Below are positions 23,624 through 43,034 of a stretch of DNA of 64,000 bases, piece after piece. This DNA comes from Sinonovacula constricta (lineage: Eukaryota > Mollusca > Bivalvia > Cardiida > Solecurtidae). The position numbers were made by a program, and so were the translations under genes. Positions within the stretch are counted from its first letter, which is position 1; each line of letters starts with the position of its first letter. The notes beneath the pieces are model-generated. The model saw nothing but the letters and a program-made list of their open reading frames with translations, was not told where the DNA came from and searched no databases. The stretch spans positions 46,069,164 to 46,133,163 of the forward strand of contig CM017558.1 of assembly GCA_007844125.1 (NCBI GenBank). The letters are read 5' to 3'.

Positions 23624-24048
23624 CTTATTTTGGGATGTCAACAACATATAGATGATCGAATTCCTCCTCAAGCTCTTCTTCTTCTTTTTCTTTTTCTTCT
23701 TCTTCTGGGATGTCAACAACATATAGATGATCGAATTCCTCCTCAAGCTCTTCTTCTTCTTTTTCTTTTTCTTCTTCTGGGATGTCAACAACATATAGAT
23801 GATCGAATTCCTCCTCAAGCTCTTCTTCTTCTTTTTCTTTTTCTTCTTCTGGGATGTCAACAACATATAGATGATCGAATTCCTCCTCAAGCTCTTCTTC
23901 TTCTTTTTCTTTTTCTTATTCTGGGATGCCATCAACATATAGATGATCGAATTCCTCCCCAAGCTCTTCTTCTTCGCCATCTTCATCATCATCATCCCAT
24001 CCTATTCTGACAGAATTGATGAAACGATCAAACTCATCATTATCCATG
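23624..24048 (-). pseudogene. Acidic repeat protein with 24-residue units
   Basis: From an ATG at 24,046-24,048 (MDNDEFDRFINSV) the frame runs through an Asp/Glu stretch. It then gives five near-identical 24-residue units containing EEEFDHLYVVDIPEEEKEKE, ending in a stop near 23,624. The DNA unit is 72 bp, so the frame is kept. One TAA (about 23,919-23,921) interrupts the second half of the first unit. The non-repeat N-terminus shows a real gene that later expanded a repeat. Function is unknown; strongly acidic tails often bind basic proteins or DNA-binding partners. Confidence 0.5.
23631..23990. repeat. 72-bp in-frame tandem repeat, five units
   Basis: Units starting TGGGATGTCAACAACATATA begin at 23,631, 23,706, 23,778, 23,850 and 23,922. 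The periods are 75, 72, 72 and 72 bp, all multiples of three. Each has a pyrimidine-rich (CTT)n half. The units are nearly identical, so the expansion is recent relative to the decay of neighbouring genes. Confidence 0.95.
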
Positions 24049-24330
24049 TTTACTCTGGTTTGAGATTGCTTGTACTCGGTGGGTATTCGTTATGTATACC
24101 CACTCTCTAAATGGATGGTTGTCTTTAGCGTTCCCCTCTGGGCCGGCGAGGGTGGTGGGCCGTCCCTAAAGCAGCAGTAGGAGAATGCTGCTGGGGGTGG
24201 GGAGTTGCGCGGAATTCTGACAGCCACAGTGATATTTGGAAACATGATGGGGTCCACACGGCCAATGTGTCTTTGTATATCACTTGTGATCCGGGCCTGA
24301 AACGAACAATTTGGGTCATTGAATTATATT
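24049..24330. other. Right end of viral element, no clear gene
   Basis: This stretch is still GC-rich. A 64-codon minus-strand frame at 24,125-24,319 starts with ATG (MTQIVRFRPGSQVIYKD) and could be the N-terminus of a lost gene, but I see no motif. Composition returns to AT-rich near 24,330, which I take as the approximate right edge. Confidence 0.35.
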
Positions 24331-27300
24331 GTTGGAATTTTCACCGTTTCACGTTAAACGATATATACTGGTATGGACCTGCCACTGTATACTGGTAGTG
24401 TTATATTGTGATCGCTTATAGGATGCCGGGGTATGACAAGATACTGTAACACGACTTGACCATTGATCTACATGGACTTGTCAGGAGAACATAGTGTACA
24501 CAAGAAACACATTTTATAGTCTGTTCACAGTGTTCGACCCACAACTGACTCGCATGGGTCAGTTGTACGGACCCACACGGTGAGGGGCTTAGTAGTTACA
24601 AGTGTGTGAGCCAATCTGTTGGGGACGGGAGCCTCCTTTGCCATTATAACGACACATGTGTGGATATAGCACTTTATTCCGACAGACATTTCGACACGAC
24701 CTTTATAAAGTAAACATACTATAGTACTTATTACTATGGATTAAAGTTAATGCAAAGGAGATAACCGCTGCTTAGTATGTGTCTAAGTGATATGCTAAGA
24801 GTTATCTGTTCATTAAAAGGAAGGCCGAACATTGAATGTGTTCCTTTATTGTATTTTTAATATCGGTTTAATTCGGCGGTATAATGCTACACATACATGT
24901 GTGCCAGGCAAGCCTTCCCATAATATGTTCTTTTTTTAAGTGCTGTTAATAGTAAAAGAACATATAATCTATATATATTTATATACACAGTAAGGGACCC
25001 TAACTTCGACCTAAGCAATCAACAGACAAAATTTCCTTTAAAAGCCTAGAATTTTGTAAGCTAGTATAATTGTGTTTTCACATCTCTACTCTTTTACTTG
25101 GTTGGCTCCCCGCATTCCCGCCCCAGGGATCCATCCCTGAAGGTTGGTTGTATCCTCTTTTTTTTCAATATATTGTAAAGGTTTTACATTACATATCTTA
25201 AACACTAAATAAGAGATCATTGAAGGGTTTAGTTCATATATGGCTTCCGAATGGACCTTTTTTCTGTCGCCAAATACTGTGTGTTAGTCTACATAATCTT
25301 GTAGTGCAAATGTTTACATGCTCAAAACGAGTAATCTATAACGTTTATTCGTCTCACTTACAAAAAAATTTAACTAGAACCTTTTTTTCCCATTTTGTTG
25401 CCATAGGCGATCAAAGCTGATAATTTCATAGGTCACTTCCGTTAAACACGCCGAAAGTAAATGGTGTCGTCGGTCGTTTTCCGACCCGAGGTGAATTCTA
25501 GATTTGTGAATTCTATAAATAAATGATCTTCTTTTTCTTCCTCAATAAGACAAAGCTGGCCTTCCTCTCTTTCGAGCCTGACTGCCTTCGTCCGCCATTG
25601 TTATTTACAAATTAAGGGTCACCGGATAATACGAGCGCTTACGAAACTACTCGGAACATTGCGAGATTCCATCGAAGTATTCTAGGACATCCCAATACTA
25701 GAATATTTGATAAACGTCATGACTTTTATTGACTAATTTGACATAATGTTAACAACTATGGACAAACTGCCATTATATGTCATATAATGTATCTGAAACT
25801 TTCTTTGCACCAAATTTGATCAAGAATTTCCATACCATATATAATTTTAAGTGCTATTAGTGGCATAAAAGGAGATATGTGTTTTTGTTTCTCTCTTGTA
25901 CATTTATAGAATTGATAACTTACATGTAAGTCTAAGTTAAAACAATTTTCTAATATGAAATATTTCTTCGGAAAAGTATTACCGTACACAATATAAAGTT
26001 GTTGTTTTTTTCAGACTGAAGACTGGCCTAACTGTTCTCTGAATTTTGGAATAGGAGATGTAGAAAACTTTACAGAATTCTTAATATTTAAGAAAGATAC
26101 ATTTTTTACATAGTACTGTGAGGTTAATAATGAACTTAGTCATAAAAAGATAGGTCGATGTCGCACACAGAAACAGCCGAGTTTCAAATGATGTTCGATT
26201 TATTTTGTTTTAAGGATTTAGTTTGACTGCTTCTTTACACTGTACCCGTTTTCTATCAAGATTTAAAGGCATTCTACAATGAGTTTGAAAGAGACTTGCT
26301 TTGTGAAACTTAGGCATATGCTCAGAAATATAATAGTGAGCGCAATGAAACAATATGACATATTTGACTTATATGTTTTGTGAAATATTTGGTATGCAAA
26401 ACGAAAAAAGGCCATAAGAGAAAATGCAGATTTATTTTACACGCTTATTGAAACAGCAGCAGAACATCTGCACACACTATAACAATATATGATTAACAGC
26501 ATGTTCACATACACGAACAATCAATTATGGACTATTCCGCCGGTTTGCATGATATGATACGCACTGGAAAAAACAACAACAGCAAAACATTTTAATGAGT
26601 CGGTACAATTGTTCATTGCATATACATCATACCAGCTGAACTGTTCTTAATTGTATTAAGGTACAACCCTTGCACATACGCATCATGAAATACAATTAAA
26701 TTACAGGGCATCGCGTGGAGTATACTAAGGAGTATTTTTGCATACAATCGACACATAATCACTAAATCGAGTTATACACAGTTTTAAGTTTCATTCTTAA
26801 TAATGTTGGCAGTGACAGGTGGCCTGTGGTATATTTGGGTGCAATTTTCCGATATATATTTATGGACTTGTTAGTATCGACAAACTCGTGAATATCGCAT
26901 GCTATTGACCGGATGTTCTAAAGCCTCAGCCAGTCAAGACGCGTCTATCAATTGGCTATATTATTATGTTTTTCTAGTATTTGTTGTGATAAAATACATA
27001 TTTGTAAATTAAGTCAGCACTAAACATAGAACCTTTTGAGTAAAAATAATTAAACAACCAAAGTTAAATTACATCGTCATCTTTCACCTATGGTCATTTG
27101 AGCACTGTCCAGTGTCCAGCTATTTTAGTGGAGGAAGAGCCCAGACATGTCTTGGTAGAACCATCGGTGCATAGCAGGTCAGCTGGAAGAAATCCCCACC
27201 TTAAGTAGGCGACTTGTCATGGCAACTTTTTGTTTAATAATACTTTAACCTATAAAATTAAATCGGAAAACTTTGTTTACAAATGTGTACGTTTACAAAG

Positions 27301-27640
27301 CCACGGGAAAACATATTGCGTAGCTGCTAGAATGAAAATAATTAAATAAGTAAATGCATCCATTAACTGATTGTCATTGTCATCCCCATGTTGTTGTTTT
27401 TTCGTCAAATTATCCGACACCACGACTGCTGTTATAATTATTATTTTAATAAGCACATTTACTTCAGAAATATATAATGTGTTATGATTTTCAGGAAATT
27501 GTATCAAACGTTAGCTTTAAAGAATGTTATGGTAACCGGTATATGATATTTCTTGACATATCAAGACCGAATAATTATAATAATAGTAGCAACAACAGCA
27601 ATTTAACAATGTAATTATATAATATAATAATAATAATAAT
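24331..27640. other. Gene-free AT-rich stretch
   Basis: No gene is supportable. A 9-bp stem (ACAACTGAC / GTCAGTTGT, loop about 8 nt) lies at about 24,540-24,566. Frames at 25,220-25,420 and 25,780-25,989 show no motif. Confidence 0.4.
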
Positions 27641-27675
27641 AAATAATGACAAAACATGATAAGGAATGATATAAT

Positions 27676-27707
27676 TAGTACTAAAAGTAGTAGTACTAGA
27701 AGTAGTA

Positions 27708-27782
<75 letters not shown>

Positions 27783-27872
27783 ATACTACTAGTAGTAGTA
27801 GTTGTTGTAGAAGTAGAAGTAGTAGTAGCAGCAGCAGCAGCAGCGGCAAAGGTAGTAGTAGTGGTAATAGTA
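27676..27872. repeat. (AGT)n trinucleotide microsatellite
   Basis: This is nearly pure AGT/TAG repeat at 27,703-27,782 with imperfect edges and a short AGC block at about 27,825-27,845. It lies about 110 bp beyond the stop codon of gene copy A. Long poly-Ser and poly-Leu frames over it are artefacts. Confidence 0.95.
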
Positions 27873-27982
27873 AGAAATTCGCCTTCTTTCTTCGTTTTCT
27901 TCTTCTTCAGTCTTCTTCTCTTTCAACTACGACTTCTTCTCCTTCTTCTATTTCTACTTGTATGTTTATATTAATACTGGGT

Positions 27983-36290
<8,308 letters not shown>

Positions 36291-36639
36291 CTGCAACATA
36301 TATTGAGGACGGCTCTATAGTATTAACTGCTTGCAAATTGTATAATAAAATAGAAACTGAATGACTTATTGAGTTAGTACATGTTCCTTATACTTCAAAT
36401 GTGTGCACTCGTAAGTTACAAGCATTTAGCTATAATCCATAAGCGCCACAACTAACAAGGCTTATGATTTTGAAGATACTAGAAGTAAATGAGGTTCTCA
36501 AGAAAGGAATTTGCACACACACACATAAATAAATAGATACATTATTAATTTGCTTATTATTATTAATATTTTATGTATACTCAATAGCATATAGTAAATC
36601 AAGCAGAGAAGAAATAGCTTTCGTTTTGCGGTCATATCA

Positions 36640-38095
36640 ACAATGTGACGTTGGCCTAACAATGTGATGTTGGCCTAACAATGTGATGTTGGCCCAACAA
36701 TGTGATGTTGGCCCAACAATGTGATGTTGGCCTAACAATGTGATGTTGGCTCAACAATGTGATGTTGGCCTAACAATGTGATGTTGGCCTAACAATGTTA
36801 TGTTGGCCCAACAATGTGATATTGGCCCAACAATGTGATGTTGGCCTAACAATGTGATGTTGGCCCCAACAATGTGATGTTGGCCCAACAATGATGTGAT
36901 GTTGGCCTAACAATGTGATGTTGGCCTAACAATGTGATGTTGGTCTAACAATGTGATGTTGGCCTAACAATGTGATATTGGCCTTACAATGTGATGTTGG
37001 CCCAACAATGTGAAATTAGCCCAACAATGTGATGTTGGCCGTACAATGTGATGTTGGCCCAACAATGTGATGTTGGCCCAACAATGTGATGTTGGCCCAA
37101 CAATGTGATGTTGGCCCAACAATGTGATGTTGGCCCAGCAATGTGATCTTGGCCCAACAATGATGTGATGTTGGCCCAACAATGTGATCTTGGCTCAACA
37201 ATGTGATGTTGGCCCAACAATGTGATGTTGGCTCAACAATGATGTGATGATGGCCCAACAATGTGATGTTGGCTCAACAATGTGATGTTGGTCCAACAAT
37301 GTGATGTTGGCCTAACAATGTTATGTTGGCCCAACAATGTGATATTGGCATAACAATGTGATGTTTGCCTAATGTTGGCTCAACAATGTGATGTTGGCCC
37401 AACAATGTGATGTTGGCCTAACAATGTGATGTTGGCCTAACAATGATGTGGCCAACAATGATGTGATGTTGGCCCAACAATGTGATGTTGGCTCAACAAT
37501 GTGATGTTGGCCTAACAATGTGATGTTGGCCTAACAATGTGATGTTGGCCCAAGAATGTGATGTTGGCCTAACAATGTGATGTTGGCCTAACAATGTGAT
37601 GTTGGCTCAACAATGTGATGTTGGCCTAACAATGTGATGTTAGTCTAACAATGTGATGTTGGCCCAACAATGTGATGTTGGCCTAACAATGTGATGTTGG
37701 CCCAACAATGTGATGTTTGCCTAACAATGATGTGATGTTGGCCCAACAATGTGATGTTGGCTCAACAATGTGATGTTGGCCCAACAATGTGATGTTGGCC
37801 TAACAATGTGATGTTGGCCTAACAATGTGATGTACAATGTGATGTTGGCCCAACAATGTGATGTTGGCCTAACAATGTGATGTTGGCCTAACAATGTGAT
37901 GTTGGCCTAACAATGTGATGTTGGCCCAACAATGTCATGTTGGCCTAACAATGTGATGTTGGCCTAACAATGTGATGTTGGCCCAACAATGTGATGTTGG
38001 CCTAACAATGTGATTTTGGCCCAACAATGAGATGTTGGCCTAACAATGTCATGTTGGCCTAACAAAGTCATGTTGGCCTAACAATGTACATTGTT
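36640..38095. repeat. 19-bp minisatellite, about 75 units
   Basis: Units of AACAATGTGATGTTGGCCT and variants (CCC, CTC) fill 1.45 kb, with occasional 22-bp units carrying an extra GATGTG. The arrays give long HIVGPTSHCW-like frames that are artefacts. It lies upstream of the macro exons of copy A. Confidence 0.97.
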
Positions 38096-38825
38096 CCTTT
38101 GTTAGTTCTTAGTTTGAAATTGCTGTAGATTTACAGTATTATTGCACATGTACACACAAGGTAAGGTGTTTGCACAAATCAATATCTGTAAGAATGTTTT
38201 ACTGATAAAATACCATTGATAGTCACTGCGTATAAATGTATAAACTAAACGGACTTAATATCTTATAACTATGTTTAAAAAATACTTACAACTCATAAAG
38301 CAGCACTCGTAAGTGTAAGTATAAAATATGAAACGAAAACTAAATATACCATGCATAAAATGTACGTCCCCAAAATCACAATTTATAATAAAGCTTAGAA
38401 GTACAATAAACAGAGGTGACGTTAAATAGATTTGAATTATAATTACATGTAAGGAAATGCTGTTCCTTATAAATGCAACCATAAGTTGACAGCAGAAGAC
38501 ATAGACCCTTGTGTTTTATTGTCCGACATTTGAAGCAGGATAGAAAAATCTTCTGCAAGCAATTTTAAACAAGCAAACCAAAAATATAAAAAAAATCATT
38601 GTGTTTTGACAAAACCATACGCGCCATAGATAAACGCTTCAAGACAAAAAATAAAATAAACAACTTGTTGTTATACCTTGTTTGTTAGTTGTAAATATGA
38701 AAAATGTGTTGTTGTGTTCGTTAATTGAAAACGAGGCAAATTTTCGGACAATTTACTTTCGTCCAGGTTACTAGTCCGGGACTAGTCATTGAAAAGAATT
38801 TTTTCCAGCACTGAGATGTATTGCT
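38096..38825. other. Gene-free stretch with a short perfect palindrome
   Basis: AT-rich sequence without a supportable exon. ACTAGTCCGGGACTAGT at 38,770-38,786 is a perfect inverted repeat of two 8-bp arms about 50 bp before the start of viral copy 2. Confidence 0.5.
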
Positions 38826-38829
38826 ATGC

Positions 38830-39140
38830 GTACACCTGTGGTCATTGAACTGCATAATGAAGAAACAAATGGATCAAAGTTCCTGCACCCTGAGGGAAGG
38901 AGGTTCAGAGTAAAACAGAAGTCTCTCGGACCTGTGGGCGAATCGCTACCAGCACTGGAGAAGAAATGGAAAGACAGATAAATTTAATAATGGACAACTT
39001 TTTGCCATTCGAACACTTATGTAGCCATTCTCGTGAAAGTGAATACCTCCCCACCATCACGGTTGCTATGGATGACATAATCGAACAGATTATTGCCGAA
39101 ATGCCTTGTCATGTTCCTGAGAGACAACAGTTAATCGACT
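38830..39140 (+). pseudogene. Viral copy 2, unidentified left segment
   Basis: Two coding-like runs are seen: RTPVVIELHNEETNGSKF at about 38,828-38,880, and TVAMDDIIEQIIAEMPCHVP at about 39,058-39,117, ending in a TAG near 39,139. I could not align either with copy 1's left genes. Confidence 0.3.
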
Positions 39141-39174
39141 AGACTTTCCGAGTCGTTAATCGAGATCTTGAATC

Positions 39175-39550
39175 TGGATCAAAGGTTAGTCTGAATTTGA
39201 TGGTATCACCTCGGTCTTCTCCACCTGGCGGATGGAAGGGGAAAATCCATTTGACATCGGCGACGTGAGATTGCTGAGGGTACTTATGCCAGAACTGGTC
39301 GACTGACCTTGGACGCTCGCATTTCGGATAAGACAGCAGAATAACTACACGCCGCGCTTCCAGCAAAGGATTTCTGCCTAGTGAGAATTAACGGAATAAG
39401 TGCGATTGTGTTGTTAAAAGACAAGTTTGACACAGTCCGGAGTGAAAGGGAAAATGAGCAGGGTAGCATCAAGATTTCGAGGCATACCAAGCCAGGCACC
39501 ATGACTCGGATTGACAGTGTGTCCTATCAGAACGTCACCGCTGAACAATA
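39175..39550 (+). pseudogene. Viral copy 2 homologue of the 16.6-kb unknown gene
   Basis: In three frames it retains VFSTWRMEGENPFDIGD, then EIAEGTYARTGRLTLDARI, DKFDTVRSEREN and RIDSVSYQN. All have counterparts in the same order at 16,610-16,945. Stops and one-base shifts (for example near 39,268) disable it. Confidence 0.75.
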
Positions 39551-39654
39551 GATGGCAGCCTCATTTGTTTGTCCAAAATGTCGAACACCTAAATTAATCA
39601 TGAACTCACAACCATAAGGCGATGTAAAATACAAGAGTGGGGGAGAGGGTTTAT

Positions 39655-40235
39655 GAAACTGTTGCCATAATCGATGATGTGGCTGAACTGGGAAAGGTCT
39701 GAAAAGAGCAATCGTCCTGCGGGACATCACTGGAGAAGATATTTACATGCAGATGGAAGCTAATACAGCTCATCTGGCATTTATGGCCTATGGACCGTAC
39801 ATTCATAAAAACAGAGAAGTCCACATGTAGAGCGACCTCTGGCGGGTCATACAGACAACCATCCGTGATTAGCCATTATGGGTTAAGATAGATAGCTCGA
39901 TGTCGACCTGTTCGTTTTCCAGGATGGAATCATTATAGGGCGGAAAAACCAAATTAGCGGCTTCAGTCAAGCATTAAGGCCTGCGTGAAGCATGGACATG
40001 GTGGGATCTAAAATATAGTGGACTAAGACACGAGGAACCTTGTCAGCAAAGACTACCCGGCCTTTTCTTGGGAATATGCGAAATCAAATCCTGCTTCAAG
40101 TGGACATCCAAACAACAATATGACATGTGTAGCCATTAACGACAGCCTCTCTGAAAGCCTCGGTATAGGCTTTCTCGAGATCCAGGAGTGGAAGTTCATA
40201 GATTTTCATCCTGGCATCCTTGTGTGTCGATATTA
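39655..40235 (+). pseudogene. Viral copy 2 polymerase remnant
   Basis: Matching blocks are a DDVAELGKV segment (as DVARLEKIL at 17,155), IKACVKHGHGG (as the KACVEHGHSG stretch at 17,620-17,650), the motif A region as KDYPAFSW, and GFLEIQEWKF (as GFAEVQEWEF at about 17,810). The Tyr-Pro of motif A survives but the block is full of stops. Everything after the EWKF region is missing. Confidence 0.7.
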
Positions 40236-40299
40236 TGCGTGTAAACGCCAGGTCTTATCTTTTGACCCCACTTTTAAAGGAGAATGATGTCATCGTATA

Positions 40300-40680
40300 C
40301 GGATGAAAATGTTCAGACAAACACAGATATAACCTACAACCTTTAATGGCCAATCGATAAGAGATATTGGTCAGGATTGGTCTGTGATATATCAACTACG
40401 TTGTCGGATGACACAACATTTCGCATATTGTCGACCTCAAACATTACAATTTTAGATCAGATTGTGGACGTTCGATTATATCAAGGAGGCATCAAGGCCA
40501 CTCTTAGCCACGCTAGTTTTGACGCTGGAATGACTGATGGCCGAGTAACTTTCCGACCACCAGATTTAAAACACTTTCAAGCGGGCCCTTTATCGGAACT
40601 CTGCCTCTCAGTTAAAGACAAGTGCGACAAAACCATAGACAAGCACGATCTTCCCATAAGCGTTGGAAAAACTTTAAATC
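40300..40680 (+). pseudogene. Viral copy 2 penton-like remnant
   Basis: An open frame from 40,377 ends with PLSELCLSVKDKCDKTIDKH and LPISV, aligning with the C-terminus of the copy 1 gene at 22,170-22,260. The upstream part (TLSDDTTFRILSTSNITIL) is more diverged. The frame continues without a stop into the fibre start (MSIYGG at about 40,684), where copy 1 has an ATGA overlap. Confidence 0.65.
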
Positions 40681-40683
40681 AAA

Positions 40684-41215
40684 TGAGTATCTATGGCGGT
40701 CGTAGTAATGCGTTCGTGGTTGGAAACACAGCGCAGAGATCTGTCTGATTACACCAAACATTCTAATGTTGTTGTTAGAGTGCGGCAGATAGCAGTATCA
40801 TGACTTTTGTGGTTAATCAGAAAACGACAGATGGCGGCTTCGATATAGGTGGCAATAGTGTCAAAACATCAGGATTCCGCGAGAGAGCTCACCGAGACAA
40901 TCTAGGTAAGTGTTGGAATTTTGCGTCAACGGCGACCCCAAAGACGACTACGAAATAATTACGAACCGCACACAAATACCCTACTAAGAAAATAAACCAT
41001 CAGCAACAAGAACTCCGGATGAGCTTTGTTACTTGTAATACGGAAAGCAATAGCAGCGCATCAATAGTTGCCATCCTAACTGAACTAGAATTATATTATA
41101 CCATGAAGAAGCATCTGCACCTCGGAGCTATATCCAGTCCTTAAGGTTCCGAAAGGTAGTCCGCATTCAAAGCGAGCTTCGTCTGGAGACTGAGATAAGG
41201 TCTGGCCACTACAAG
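40684..41215 (+). pseudogene. Viral copy 2 fibre-like remnant
   Basis: It begins MSIYGGRSNAF and meets a stop at 40,746-40,748. A later block TESNSSASIVAILTELE (about 41,041-41,091) matches ESNASGVVALLIELE of copy 1. The spike repeats seen in copy 1 are not visible, so the middle has been deleted or scrambled. Confidence 0.55.
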
Positions 41216-41246
41216 AAGTAGAAGAGTGGCGTTAACACCGCAGAAG

Positions 41247-41815
41247 GCGCCTTTGCAGTCCCTCTCTATGCAGTCCCTCTCTATGCAGTTCCTCTCTATG
41301 CAGTCCCTCTCTATGCAGTCCCTCTCTATGCAGTTCCTCTCTATGCAGTCCCTCTCTATGCAGTTCCTTTCTATGCAGTCCTTCTCTATGCAGTTCCTCT
41401 CTATGCAGTTCCTCTCTATGCAGTCCCTCTCTATGCAGTTCGTCTCTATGCAGTCCCTCTCTATGTAGTTTCTCTTTATGCAGTTCCTCTCTATGCAGTC
41501 CCTCTCTATGCAGTTCCTCTCTATGCAGTTCCTCTCTATGCAGTACCTCTCTATGCAGTCCCTCTCTATGCAGTCCCTCTCTATGCAGTTTTTCTCTATG
41601 CAGTCCCTCTCTATGCAGTTTCTCTCTATGCAGTTCCTCTCTATGCAGTTCCTCTCTATGCAGTTCCTCTCTATGCAGTCCCTCTCTATGCAGTTCCTCT
41701 CTATGCAGTTCCTCCCAATGCAGTCCCTCTCTATGCAGTTCCTCTCTATGCAGTCCCTCTCTATGCAGTCCCTCTCTATGCAGTCCCTCTCTATGCAGTC
41801 CGTCTCTATGCGGTC
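41247..41815. repeat. 15-bp minisatellite, about 38 units
   Basis: Units of CCTCTCTATGCAGTC/TTC are nearly perfect. Because 15 is a multiple of three, several frames stay open and give long artefact peptides (IERDC, HREGL, QSLSM repeats). It begins and ends inside the viral membrane-protein gene of copy 2. Confidence 0.98.
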
Positions 41816-41874
41816 TTGGGCTTCTCTCAACATTGATCCCCACCCCAAATCGCTCTTGTCCCTAAGATGCTATA

Positions 41875-42320
41875 GTCGGAAAGTGCGTTAGTCGCAGACT
41901 CACTGCTAAGTGCAGCAAACACAAGCAAATCGAAACCCTCGCACTGTCGAAACTCAAAACAATCTCCAACATGGTACCTAAAGCACTTGCTGAAGAGGAT
42001 ATTACGTTGTCAAGTACCAGCTTGTTCTCGAGGAACTGCATAACGAAAAAGAAAATTCGCCATGCGGTGAGTGAGACTTCGATAGAAACCCAAGGCGACT
42101 TGTAAAAATCCTACTAGATCAAGCCCGGTTTTCAAACGTTTTTGAGAAAACAAGACTCAGAAAGAAAGGGAAGAGCTCTGTAAACTGTTTAAAGCACCCC
42201 AGTCGTTGTTTACAACATGCGTTTCTGAGGCGGCAACTGATGGGTTTTCTGAAAACGTGAAATGGCATGTCAATTTTGCAACAGGCTTGCAGGTGTATCT
42301 GTGCATTGTGTTGTTTTTAA
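41875..42320 (+). pseudogene. Viral copy 2 membrane-protein tail
   Basis: After the minisatellite, the tail KTISNMVPKALAEEDIT (about 41,955-42,005) matches KLNTISDIVSKALADGDIS of copy 1, followed by a charged EELHNEKE-like stretch and decayed sequence to about 42,320. It shows the array was inserted or expanded within the gene. Confidence 0.65.
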
Positions 42321-42885
42321 GTTAAAATATGAGTAAGTACTCAAAGCACCTTGTGATATTTGCATATTAAATGACACGCCTATGCTAGAATTATTTTAGA
42401 TTGATCTTTGGTCCTACGTGAAACGTAGGCATATTTTATATCGTATCAGTATAAATAGTGATCATGTTAAATAGCCGCCGAGGTGTATGTGTGCTGTTTA
42501 CACAATTTGATCATGCTGTCATCACAAATACATACAAGAAAAGCATTGATGCGAAGCATCAAAGGGCGACGCAACATTGAAAAATAATATTCATTAGAAA
42601 TTTAGATATGACTGATTTAAATTATTAATTAAACATTAAAATCACTGTAATAATTTAATTCTGGTATATAATTCTACTTATATGTACAACTACAATCCTA
42701 AAAAAGGGACAAATATGTCTTCATTAACATGTATAACCGTCATATGTACATTAGTGTTTAGAAATTTAAAAAGTAAAAATACATCCTCTGCGTGAACATT
42801 TGTTATTGATCAATATTTTTTGTCTGTTTAATTGTTTTGTTTGTTATATTTAATGTAAAAACAAAGAAGAAAAAAGTCTCAGAAA
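42321..42885. other. Gene-free AT-rich stretch
   Basis: Nothing supportable is seen. Confidence 0.4.
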
Positions 42886-42887
42886 AA

Positions 42888-42980
42888 AAATTGATTGCAA
42901 TGGGATTCGATCTCTCGAGACCGTTAACATCAGGACAAGTCCATAACCACTGCACTATTCCATGATTGGCACCTGTGTGT
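42888..42980 (-). mobile_element. tRNA-derived SINE head
   Basis: On the minus strand a perfect A box TAGTGCAGTGG (42,947-42,957) is followed by a B-box-like AGATCGAATCCC (about 42,901-42,912). The arms do not form a convincing cloverleaf, so this is a SINE head and not a tRNA gene. Confidence 0.55.
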
Positions 42981-43034
42981 AAGTAAAATTGATATTTTTC
43001 ATACATGTCACTACAGACCCTATCAATCTATTTT

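Larger units (their letters stand above)
15050..24330. mobile_element. Endogenous dsDNA-virus-like element, copy 1 (decayed)
   Basis: This block is much richer in G+C than the flanks and densely coding on both strands, with no introns. In order it holds two unknown minus-strand genes, two unknown plus-strand genes, a family B polymerase running into an SF1 helicase and an HNH-like nuclease, a small membrane protein, a probable capsid gene (minus), penton-like and fibre-like genes, a membrane protein and an acidic repeat protein (minus). This set suits a small to medium dsDNA virus related to polinton/adintovirus-type elements, but I found no integrase, protease or packaging ATPase. I could not find terminal repeats. 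Almost every gene has stops or frameshifts, so it is not functional as read. Confidence 0.75.
38830..42320 (+). mobile_element. Endogenous virus-like element, copy 2 (older, deleted)
   Basis: Segments matching copy 1 occur in the same order and strand: the conserved unknown protein, polymerase, penton-like, fibre-like and membrane protein genes. The helicase, HNH and capsid genes are absent, so about 3-4 kb was lost between 40,235 and 40,300. Its base composition is closer to the AT-rich surroundings and it has more stops, both signs of greater age. A 15-bp minisatellite interrupts its last gene. Confidence 0.75.

Noticed and set aside
23609..24010. Lys-rich and LLLF-rich frames over the 72-bp array
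   Set aside because: Shifted readings; the minus-strand frame with a unique acidic N-terminus is the better candidate.
24540..24566. Short hairpin as a terminator or viral terminus
   Set aside because: A 9-bp stem is expected by chance in a window of this size, and it lies outside the GC-rich block.
36964..37261. Frames reading HIVGPTSHCW repeats
   Set aside because: Products of the 19-bp minisatellite.
41141..41848. Long overlapping frames on both strands with IERDC, HREGL or QSLSM repeats
   Set aside because: They come from a 15-bp minisatellite whose length keeps several frames open; no unique coding sequence supports them.
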